From: Colimorpha_A sp045540115
Lineage (GTDB): Bacteria > Bacillota > Clostridia > Oscillospirales > CAG-272
Direction: 5' to 3'
Length of the DNA: 9,595 nt
NCBI GenBank assembly: GCA_045540115.1
Contig: JAZQGR010000004.1
Coordinates: 1 to 9,595, forward strand
The translations under genes and the position numbers were made by a program. Of this stretch, positions 1 through 4,424 are shown in pieces (position 1 is the stretch's first letter; every line of letters begins with the position of its first letter). The notes below the pieces were generated by a model. The model saw nothing but the letters and a program-made list of their open reading frames with translations. It was not told where the DNA came from and did not search any database.

Positions 1-21
1 CCTATTTCATTTGTAAATAGG

Positions 22-179
22 ACAAAAAGAGCGTCTGCGATAAAATGATCACAGACGCAAAAATAACGACATAATCTCGTTTAACGAGTCTGTGACCATA
101 AGAACGTTTCCGCCGGAAGTTACCGCGAGCCTGTCAGTTTCGAAGTAAGTATCCCAAAGCTTAAAGTCACTATTTACTT
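22..179 (-). ncRNA. Candidate riboswitch-like attenuator leader RNA (class not recognised)
   Basis: A minus-strand transcript should start near 179, seven bases after a consensus -10 box, and end at the hairpin at 31-58. Three pairings are visible. P1 joins 160-170 with 92-102 (GTGACTTTAAG with CTTATGGTCAC, one mismatch). An antiterminator would join 88-97 with 47-56 (10 pairs, one wobble). The terminator stem joins 48-58 with 31-41. P1 and the antiterminator share the same arm, and the antiterminator and terminator share another, so the three are mutually exclusive: P1 formed means termination. The 5' bases 175-180 are also complementary to 146-151, inside the P1 loop, which would make a pseudoknot. 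A 16-codon ORF (49-99, MVTDSLNEIMSLFLRL) lies across the switch, with no good ribosome binding site. I compared it mentally with the common riboswitch consensus sequences and found no match. The controlled gene lies beyond position 1. A stand-alone sRNA is the alternative. Confidence 0.6.
31..58 (-). terminator. Intrinsic terminator of the leader RNA
   Basis: The stem GCGTCTG/CAGACGC is extended inward by three more pairs after one mismatch, with a 6-base loop. On the minus strand it is followed by TCTTTTTGT, a proper U-tract. A second weak hairpin (CCTATTT/AAATAGG, 1-21) follows. Confidence 0.75.
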
Positions 180-185
180 ATATTC

Positions 186-214
186 ATTATAACAGATTTT
201 CCGTATTTTGTCAA
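186..214 (-). promoter_or_regulatory. SigA-type promoter of the leader RNA
   Basis: On the minus strand, TTGACA (209-214) and TATAAT (186-191) are both perfect consensus boxes with a 17-bp spacer. No protein-coding gene starts downstream within the window, so the promoter drives the structured leader RNA. Confidence 0.85.
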
Positions 215-246
215 TAAAGTAAACTCGATCATTTCTGTGAAGTCTA

Positions 247-275
247 TTCTTTGTTTACTGCAGGGCAATTGTTGA
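247..275 (+). repeat. 29-bp dispersed repeat, copy A
   Basis: The copy starts TTCTTTGTTTACTGC and ends GGCAATTGTTGA. It matches copy B (7310-7338) at 28 of 29 positions. It lies 33 bp upstream of the -35 box of the minus-strand leader RNA promoter and between that RNA and the catalase gene. Function unknown. Confidence 0.75.
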
Positions 276-360
276 CTCGGGTGCAGATTTGGCGGGGTGT
301 TTGAATATCTATCTCCGGATTGGCAAAAATAACTTATATCAAACAAGTGGAGGTAGTGAA

Positions 361-1023
361 ATGTTCAAACACGAAAAGATGCTTTTTCATCCCGTAGAGG
401 TGGAGAGACCCAATCCGCAGTACGCGGCGCTTTTGCAGGAACAGCTTGGCGGCGGCAACGGCGAGCTGAAAGCGGCAATGCAGTATATGTCCCAAAGTTT
501 TCGTATCAAAGACCCCGAGATCAAGGATCTGTTCCTCGACATTGCGGCGGAGGAGCTGGGGCACATGGAGATGGTGGCGCAGACCATCAACCTCTTAAAC
601 GGTCACGACGTTGACGCCGCAAAGGTGCCCTGCGGAGAGATCCAGTCCCACGTGCTCTTAGGTCTTAATCCCGGTCTTATCAATGCGTCGGGTTATTCCT
701 GGACTGCGGATTACGTTACGGTTACGGGCGATCTGTGCGCCGACTTGCTCAGTAACATCGCATCGGAACAGCGTGCGAAGGTGGTTTACGAATACCTTTA
801 CCGCCAGATCGACGACAAGAAGGTACGCGAGACTATTGATTTCCTCTTGAACCGCGAGGAAGCCCACAATCAGATGTTCCGCGACGCCTTTAACAAGGTG
901 CAGAACTCTGGTTCTAACCGCGATTTCGGCACCACCAAAGCCGCAAAGATGTATTTTTCCATGTCTGACCCCGGTCCCAACGCATTCGCCACGGGTGATA
1001 CCAAGCCTGTTTCTTTTGAATAA
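361..1023 (+). CDS. Manganese catalase family protein (di-manganese catalase / CotJC-like)
   Basis: A 220-residue protein of the ferritin-like four-helix manganese catalase family, which disproportionates hydrogen peroxide at a di-manganese centre without haem; the family also includes the spore coat protein CotJC. All five metal ligands expected from the family are visible: E35 (in GNGELK), E65 and H68 (EELGHME), E136 (SEQRAK) and H169 (REEAHN). It is longer than CotJC (about 190) and shorter than full manganese catalases (about 270), a length common in clostridia. The start at 361 is chosen because GTGGAGG ends about 7 bases upstream; a longer frame from TTG at 289 has no ribosome binding site. 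No convincing promoter is seen just upstream. The gene stands alone and ends at a strong hairpin 9 bp past the stop. The likely role is cytosolic or spore-associated peroxide defence in an anaerobe. The family call is firm; vegetative versus coat role is open. Confidence 0.93.
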   Translation: MFKHEKMLFHPVEVERPNPQYAALLQEQLGGGNGELKAAMQYMSQSFRIKDPEIKDLFLDIAAEELGHMEMVAQTINLLNGHDVDAAKVPCGEIQSHVLLGLNPGLINASGYSWTADYVTVTGDLCADLLSNIASEQRAKVVYEYLYRQIDDKKVRETIDFLLNREEAHNQMFRDAFNKVQNSGSNRDFGTTKAAKMYFSMSDPGPNAFATGDTKPVSFE

Positions 1024-1031
1024 AAGCCAAA

Positions 1032-1071
1032 AGCCGATGAAGAATCAAACGATTCCTCATTGGCTCTGTTT
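1032..1071 (+). terminator. Bidirectional terminator between catalase and the convergent 219-aa gene
   Basis: The 15-base arms 1032-1046 and 1051-1065 pair with one mismatch and one wobble around an AAAC loop. CTGTTTT follows on plus; on minus, GGCTTTTGGCTTTTA follows, so it can serve both convergent genes. A near-identical inverted copy is at 7381-7414. Confidence 0.8.
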
Positions 1072-1133
1072 TCGAATAAGCGCTCTATTTGTGTTCAATC
1101 GTACGTTTGACCCAACTTCGCAGAAAACAATGT

Positions 1134-1793
1134 TTAATCTTGTGACAAACTAATATCGAACGCAATATACTTTCTTAACTCGTGATCGGTAAAGTATTCT
1201 CTTTTATCCGTATTCAAGCATCTTAACACTATGGCTCTTTCTATACACGGATAAATAGCATACACTTTTCTGTTTCCTACCACTCCATTTCTTTGCAGTT
1301 CTCCAAATATGGCAGACAGCATATCTCCACAGAAATGAAGCATACCAAAATCTTTGCCATCCAATACTATCGGATACGGAATAAAAAAGATTACATCTTC
1401 ATCCGACTCTACAGACTCCAAACGTTCACAAGCGATTTTATAAAAAGTCAAGTCGCTTATTTTTCGTTGTCCTCGATTCTCAATATAATCTCCAAACTCG
1501 CAAACTTGATCCATTTGCAACTGACACCATTTGCCATAGTCTCCATTTCGACTTCCGAGCAATACGCCATCCTTCTCTGTGAAAAGAAGTTTTGCATCAT
1601 ACTTCTGCATGGTAACCACATCTTCAAAGTCACACTGATGAGAATGTTGGTCACTTATATATCGATATCGGTTTGGAAAAACCACTTTCGAGTCATTCAT
1701 GAGGTTTTCGATGATATATTCATATTTCTTTGGTCGTTGTATAAGCTCCTTAAAGTTGTCTCCAAATTTTGCGACCTCTATTATACGTATCAA
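1134..1793 (-). CDS. Hypothetical protein, 219 aa, unrecognised family
   Basis: I do not recognise this protein. It is soluble, with no signal peptide or membrane helix, and is rich in acidic and aromatic residues. It has several scattered cysteines and histidines (YISDQHSHQCDFED, MLHFCGD, IYPCIER) that do not form an obvious metal motif. The start is read as TTG at 1793, because GGAGGTG lies 8 bases upstream. The in-frame ATG at 1823 (229 residues) lacks a ribosome binding site and would sit only about 13 bases from the predicted transcription start. The gene is clearly more AT-rich than the catalase beside it, which fits recent acquisition. It has its own promoter (1843-1871), is monocistronic and converges on the catalase. 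A defence or phage-derived role is possible, but nothing in the sequence shows it. Confidence 0.7.
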   Translation of the reverse strand: MIRIIEVAKFGDNFKELIQRPKKYEYIIENLMNDSKVVFPNRYRYISDQHSHQCDFEDVVTMQKYDAKLLFTEKDGVLLGSRNGDYGKWCQLQMDQVCEFGDYIENRGQRKISDLTFYKIACERLESVESDEDVIFFIPYPIVLDGKDFGMLHFCGDMLSAIFGELQRNGVVGNRKVYAIYPCIERAIVLRCLNTDKREYFTDHELRKYIAFDISLSQD

Positions 1794-1842
1794 GTCCTTC
1801 ACCTCCAAATTAGCATCATACAACTTTTCGTATTTTCTTTAC

Positions 1843-1871
1843 ATTATATCACAAATTACTTTCTATAGCAA
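1843..1871 (-). promoter_or_regulatory. Promoter of the 219-aa gene
   Basis: On the minus strand, TTGCTA (1866-1871), a 17-bp spacer and TATAAT (1843-1848). The predicted transcription start near 1836 favours the TTG start codon at 1793 with its ribosome binding site inside the transcript. Confidence 0.7.
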
Positions 1872-1899
1872 TGTTTAAGTGCCGAATCAACATCCCTTT

Positions 1900-1928
1900 T
1901 TCTTTGTCTACTGCAGACCAACGGTTGA
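1900..1928 (+). repeat. 29-bp dispersed repeat, copy D
   Basis: Begins TTCTTTGTCTACTGCAG and ends GGTTGA; 24 of 29 positions match copy A. It lies 28 bp upstream of the -35 box of the 219-aa gene's minus-strand promoter. Confidence 0.6.
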
Positions 1929-1991
1929 CATTTATTAAATTGCAAAAGGCCTTGACAAACTCGTGATTCAGAGTTAACATACAAACGCAAA

Positions 1992-2027
1992 GCTCCCCCG
2001 AGATGAAATTCATCGTTTCGGGGGAGC
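1992..2027. terminator. Long GC-rich hairpin, probable bidirectional terminator
   Basis: The arms GCTCCCCCGA (1992-2001) and TCGGGGGAGC (2018-2027) pair perfectly, with a further inner ATGA/TCAT pairing. ATTTTGTTG follows on plus and TTTGCGTTTG on minus. No gene ends directly at it; it sits inside the gene-free stretch 1872-2349, which otherwise holds the repeats, the tRNA fragment and the other hairpins listed here. Confidence 0.55.
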
Positions 2028-2169
2028 ATTTTGTTGCCCACAGTTAATCCCACTTTGACGCACGGAGTACACGGAAACAGTGTGCACGAGAGGTCAGGAG
2101 AGGGTCTCAAAATAATTAGAACGCATTAGAAATAATGCGAAAGCAGTATAAACAAGGAGTTCCAAAGCC

Positions 2170-2214
2170 TTTGGGAGCAGGATGTCGCAGGTTCAAATCC
2201 TGTCATTCCGACCA
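2170..2214 (+). pseudogene. 3' half of a tRNA-Pro(TGG) gene, probable attachment-site remnant
   Basis: The stretch reads as the 3' part of a tRNA. The anticodon loop is TTTGGGA (anticodon TGG), followed by a 3' anticodon arm GCAGG. A T arm GCAGG-TTCAAAT-CCTGT follows, then a 3' acceptor strand CATTCCG, discriminator A, and an encoded CCA at 2212-2214. Upstream, the bases AAGCC cannot pair with GCAGG, and neither a D arm nor the expected 5' acceptor CGGAATG is present, so tRNA identity ends at the anticodon loop. This pattern is what integrase-mediated insertion into a tRNA 3' end leaves behind. It is followed by a perfect terminator. Read on the other strand it gives the spurious peptide MTGFEPATSCSQ. 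Confidence 0.75.
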
Positions 2215-2219
2215 AAAAA

Positions 2220-2250
2220 GGCTCAGGAAGCAACGTTCCTGAGCCTTTTT
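2220..2250 (+). terminator. Terminator behind the tRNA-Pro fragment
   Basis: A perfect 10-bp stem, GGCTCAGGAA (2220-2229) with TTCCTGAGCC (2236-2245), loop GCAACG, then TTTTTCTTT. AAAAAA precedes it, so it also works on minus. It is probably the original tRNA gene terminator carried with the fragment. Confidence 0.85.
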
Positions 2251-2277
2251 CTTTGTTTACTGCGACGCAAATTTTGA
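2249..2277 (+). repeat. 29-bp dispersed repeat, copy C
   Basis: Its first 15 bases (TTCTTTGTTTACTGC) are identical to copies A and B, and 25 of 29 match copy B overall. It overlaps the U-tract of the tRNA terminator on the left and its final GA begins the hairpin at 2276-2306. It is the only copy without a minus-strand promoter just to its left. Confidence 0.65.
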
Positions 2278-2306
2278 GGACTGACGATTGATTTTCGTCA
2301 GCCCTC
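2276..2306. repeat. Inverted repeat abutting repeat copy C
   Basis: GAGG-A-CTGACGA (2276-2287) pairs with TCGTCAG-C-CCTC (2295-2306), 11 pairs with one internal A/C mismatch. GCTTTTATC follows on plus, so weak plus-strand terminator activity is possible. On minus it lies 3' of the chromate transporter genes but has no U-tract. Confidence 0.5.
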
Positions 2307-2349
2307 GCTTTTATCATCCCGACAAATTGGAATTTTTTTATCAAAATCC

Positions 2350-2922
2350 TTATAATGAATACATCAGCATACCAAGACCTGCCGATATGACTATCATCAG
2401 TATTGGAGACGGCTTTTTCTTTAGCGCAAGCTTTGCTATGACACTGATTGCTATCAATATGGCGAATATGATAATGCCATTGAAGTCTATCGCAAGCGTA
2501 TCACCTATGCCGCTAAAGCCGATTGCCGTACTCATAAACATCGTGATTGCCGTTGCGAGTATCAAGCCAACAACACACGGACGGATGCCGCCGAGGAATG
2601 CCTTTACCACTGCATATTTCAATAAGTTTCGTATCAGCACTGCGATGATGAGAATGATAAAAAATGACGGCAATACCACACCCAGCGTAGCAAGGATCGC
2701 ACCGAGGAAACCGCCTTGTGACGAGCCAACGAAGGTCGCCATATTAACCGCGATCGGTCCGGGAGTGGATTCAGCTACGGCAATCATATTGAGCATTTCT
2801 TCCTCGGTAAGCCAACCGTACATCAAGACTTTTTCTCTGATTAACGAGATCATTCCGTATCCACCGCCAAAGGAGAATGCACCGATCTGAAGGAAGGTTA
2901 AGAACAATTCAAAATAGATCAT
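2350..2922 (-). CDS. Chromate transporter family protein (short-chain CHR), second subunit
   Basis: A 190-residue integral membrane protein of the CHR (ChrA) superfamily, short-chain type, where two half-size proteins encoded side by side correspond to the two halves of full-length ChrA. Family signatures are visible: the N-terminal FSFGGGYGM (16-24), the conserved AESTPGPIAVN (50-60) and a G-rich helix GGFLGAILATLGVVLPSF (70-87). Several hydrophobic segments follow (87-98, 111-128, 149-165, 173-186). It starts at ATG 2922 behind AAGGAG and overlaps the preceding half-gene by 14 bp, so the two are translationally coupled and probably form a heteromer. Characterised members export chromate or relatives; whether this pair handles chromate is not shown. 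With its partner frameshifted, the transporter may be non-functional. Confidence 0.9.
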   Translation of the reverse strand: MIYFELFLTFLQIGAFSFGGGYGMISLIREKVLMYGWLTEEEMLNMIAVAESTPGPIAVNMATFVGSSQGGFLGAILATLGVVLPSFFIILIIAVLIRNLLKYAVVKAFLGGIRPCVVGLILATAITMFMSTAIGFSGIGDTLAIDFNGIIIFAILIAISVIAKLALKKKPSPILMIVISAGLGMLMYSL

Positions 2923-3495
2923 GTTTTTTCTCCTTCCTGATCTTGCCGAGGAGATATACCACTACGCCGCAGATTCCACTGATCAGTATGTAAAATATTG
3001 TTGAAAACTTTACCGCGAACAACGAAAACACGACCATACAGATAAGTGTTACCGAAATAATGACGGTATTAAAAACGGTTTTCTTCATCTGCTTCAGCAT
3101 CTTCAGTCCTGCTGTAAGGATCAGATACACCACACATATCTGAATCCCCTTGAAAGCGTATGCAACCAATGTCAATGAAAGAAAGGTATCTAAAAACAGT
3201 GATATAGCGTAGATGATAACAAAGGACGGAATGCAAATGCCAAGAGTCGCAATCATTGAGCCGATAATTCCGAAGTTATTGTATCCTATATAAGTTGCGG
3301 CATTGATAGCGATAGGACCGGGCGTAGATTCGCAATCGCCGCAACATCCAAAAATTCATCTTTTTCAAGCCATTTCTTTTTTTCTACGAACTCATTTTCA
3401 AGCAGAGCGATCATGGCATATCCACCACCAAAGGTGAATAACCCTATTTTCAGCATTGTCAAAAAAAGCCAGAGATAGCCTTTTGTTTTTCCCAC
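2909..3495 (-). pseudogene. Chromate transporter family protein (short-chain CHR), first subunit, frameshifted
   Basis: Two open segments of one CHR half-transporter. The first (from GTG 3495, ribosome binding site GGAGG) carries GLFTFGGGYAM and reads normally to residue 55, ending VAAIA at 3331. It then leaves frame and stops after ...SMPQLI. The second (to 2909) continues as MIATLGICIPSF and beyond. Adding one G after 3331 restores the invariant ESTPGPIAIN motif and joins both into a 195-residue protein of normal family length. The lesion is therefore a single-base deletion, either real or a sequencing error. The gene has its own promoter and overlaps the downstream half-gene by 14 bp. Confidence 0.85.
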
Positions 3496-3544
3496 AAGAG
3501 CCTCCGTTTATCTCACTTACAAATTCTTATTTATCGATGAGTTT

Positions 3545-3573
3545 ATTATATCATATTTCTATGAACTTTTCAA
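3545..3573 (-). promoter_or_regulatory. Promoter of the chromate transporter pair
   Basis: On minus, TTGAAA (3568-3573), 17-bp spacer, TATAAT (3545-3550). The predicted start near 3538 leaves a 5' leader of about 43 bases. Repeat copy E lies 12 bp upstream of the -35 box. Confidence 0.75.
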
Positions 3574-3585
3574 CCGATTTGGCTT

Positions 3586-3614
3586 TTCTTTGCTTCCTCC
3601 GATGCAATTTTTGA
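3586..3614 (+). repeat. 29-bp dispersed repeat, copy E (most divergent)
   Basis: Begins TTCTTTGCTTCCTCC and ends GCAATTTTTGA; about 22-23 of 29 positions match copies A and B, with the GCAATT and terminal TTGA blocks kept. Its last two bases begin the hairpin at 3613-3640, exactly as at copy C. Confidence 0.5.
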
Positions 3615-3640
3615 GGGGCGACCGTTCGTGATCGCCCCTC
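3613..3640. repeat. Perfect inverted repeat abutting repeat copy E
   Basis: GAGGGGCGA (3613-3621) pairs perfectly with TCGCCCCTC (3632-3640), loop of 10 bases. It lies 7 bp past the stop of the 114-aa gene. On minus it is followed by AAAAATTGC rather than a U-tract, so it is not a classical terminator; RNA 3'-end protection or a recombination-site role are alternatives. Confidence 0.55.
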
Positions 3641-3646
3641 TGCGCG

Positions 3647-3991
3647 TTATGCGTTCTTCGTTGCCTTTTTCATCTCCGCAAATTCCGTTTTCATGGTTTT
3701 TATCAGCTCTGCGAGCTTGGCTTCGCATTGGTCTCGGGATTCGGCGTAGACGTTGAACTTCTTTCGCTTGCCGTTTGGCAGTCTTGGAGAGAAGCTCCCT
3801 TCCCAGAGGTGATCGTTTATCTGATACACACATCCGGTGCCCGACTTACGGATCTTTCTCGGGATCGGCTCGGGATGTGGCTCTATCGGCTCGTACGTTG
3901 CTTTTACGGGCGTGTTTGCGCTTGCTGCAGGTGTTTGCTTTACCTCGGGCATCTGTGCGTCCGTTCCGCCGATCTTGCGGTCGATATTCAC
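3647..3991 (-). CDS. Small protein with AP2-like integrase arm-binding domain, no catalytic domain
   Basis: A 114-residue protein in two parts. Residues 1-48 are a Pro-rich, probably disordered N-terminus (TPAASANTPVK, EPIEPHPEPIPRK). Residues 51-110 resemble the AP2-like arm-type DNA-binding domain found at the N-terminus of tyrosine integrases (GTGCVYQINDHLWEGSFSP, then NGKRKKFNVYAESRDQCEAKLAELI). The core-binding and catalytic domains of an integrase are absent and the gene ends in a normal stop, so it is a stand-alone DNA-binding protein or a truncated integrase kept as an ORF. The start is GTG 3991 with AAAGGCGG just upstream, and it has its own near-consensus promoter. A role as an excisionase-like or regulatory factor of a mobile element is inference. 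The domain resemblance is by eye. Confidence 0.7.
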   Translation of the reverse strand: MNIDRKIGGTDAQMPEVKQTPAASANTPVKATYEPIEPHPEPIPRKIRKSGTGCVYQINDHLWEGSFSPRLPNGKRKKFNVYAESRDQCEAKLAELIKTMKTEFAEMKKATKNA

Positions 3992-4011
3992 CGCCGCCTT
4001 TCGTTCTTTAC

Positions 4012-4040
4012 ATTATAACACAGTAATTATAATAAGTCAA
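4012..4040 (-). promoter_or_regulatory. Promoter of the AP2-like domain protein
   Basis: On minus, TTGACT (4035-4040), 17-bp spacer, TATAAT (4012-4017); predicted start near 4005, about 14 bases before the GTG. It diverges from the plus-strand promoter at 4077-4105. Confidence 0.75.
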
Positions 4041-4076
4041 TTTTCTGTTTTGTCCTTTTCTTCCTTATATTTTGTA

Positions 4077-4105
4077 ATGACAATGACAAGAAAATAAGTT
4101 ATAAT
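4077..4105 (+). promoter_or_regulatory. Promoter of the small membrane protein gene
   Basis: ATGACA (4077-4082), 17-bp spacer, TATAAT (4100-4105), about 24 bases before the chosen ATG. The -35 is one base off consensus at its first position. Confidence 0.6.
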
Positions 4106-4128
4106 TATAACGAATTGAGGTGAATACT

Positions 4129-4362
4129 ATGATACTGTTGAAAAATATAAAGATCACATTTATTTCTGTGCTGTTAATGGGCTTTGTATCGACCCTTTGC
4201 TCATCGCTTTGGCTCTTACTTATAAGACAAACAGCAAAAAACAAATCACTTATCGGCTTCAGCGGAAGCTTCGGCGCCGGGTTAAAGGAGATAATATTCT
4301 GCGTAGTCCTACATTTGGTACTTGCCCTCATTGTTTACATAAACGAAAGGACAAAAAGCTGA
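4129..4362 (+). CDS. Small two-helix membrane protein, hypothetical
   Basis: A 77-residue protein with two predicted membrane helices (about 8-33 and 54-72) separated by a short polar, Gly/Ser-rich loop (SLIGFSGSFGAG), ending in the charged tail NERTKS. I do not recognise the family. The start ATG 4129 is preceded by TTGAGGTG at good spacing; GTG 4120 overlaps that ribosome binding site and is less likely. It precedes the GH127 gene by 62 bp in the same direction but the latter has its own strong promoter, so co-transcription is optional. No cysteine pair or catalytic motif is visible. Confidence 0.65.
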   Translation: MILLKNIKITFISVLLMGFVSTLCSSLWLLLIRQTAKNKSLIGFSGSFGAGLKEIIFCVVLHLVLALIVYINERTKS

Positions 4363-4370
4363 AAATTTAG

Positions 4371-4399
4371 TTGACAATGCTGCCTCCTCGATGTACAAT
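4371..4399 (+). promoter_or_regulatory. Promoter of the GH127 gene
   Basis: TTGACA (4371-4376), 17-bp spacer, TACAAT (4394-4399), giving a start near 4406 and a short leader of about 19 bases that holds the ribosome binding site TTGGAGGG. No obvious operator is seen around it. Confidence 0.8.
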
Positions 4400-4424
4400 T
4401 ATAAAAAAACAATTGGAGGGCAAA

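Noticed and set aside
49..99. 16-codon ORF in the leader RNA as a type I (holin-like) toxin
   Set aside because: The first residues vaguely resemble such toxins, but it stops before any membrane helix and lacks a ribosome binding site; kept only as a possible leader peptide. The GTG ORF at 120-170 also lacks a ribosome binding site.
289..360. Extended N-terminus of the manganese catalase from TTG 289
   Set aside because: No ribosome binding site; ATG 361 has GGAGG at proper spacing and gives the usual family N-terminus.
1293..1868. Plus-strand 191-codon ORF
   Set aside because: Antisense to the 219-aa gene, which has a promoter and ribosome binding site; the plus frame has neither and reads as unstructured hydrophobic composition.
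1856..2110. Minus-strand 84-codon ORF upstream of the 219-aa gene
   Set aside because: It runs through a terminator hairpin and repeat copy D, with no ribosome binding site and Cys/Pro-rich noise composition.
2126..2344. Minus-strand ORF containing MTGFEPATSCSQ
   Set aside because: This is the antisense translation of the tRNA-Pro 3' half plus terminator and repeat; a well-known type of spurious protein.
2288..2890. Plus-strand 200-codon ORF
   Set aside because: Antisense to the chromate-transporter gene, whose family motifs are unambiguous on minus.
247..3614. Repeat copies as integron attC sites or a CRISPR array
   Set aside because: The copies lack the conserved R'/R'' boxes (GTTRRRY) and no integron integrase is seen; spacing is kilobase-scale and irregular, so not CRISPR.
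3570..3833. Minus-strand ORF running through the hairpin and repeat copy E
   Set aside because: Shadow frame of the AP2-like domain gene; no start signal.
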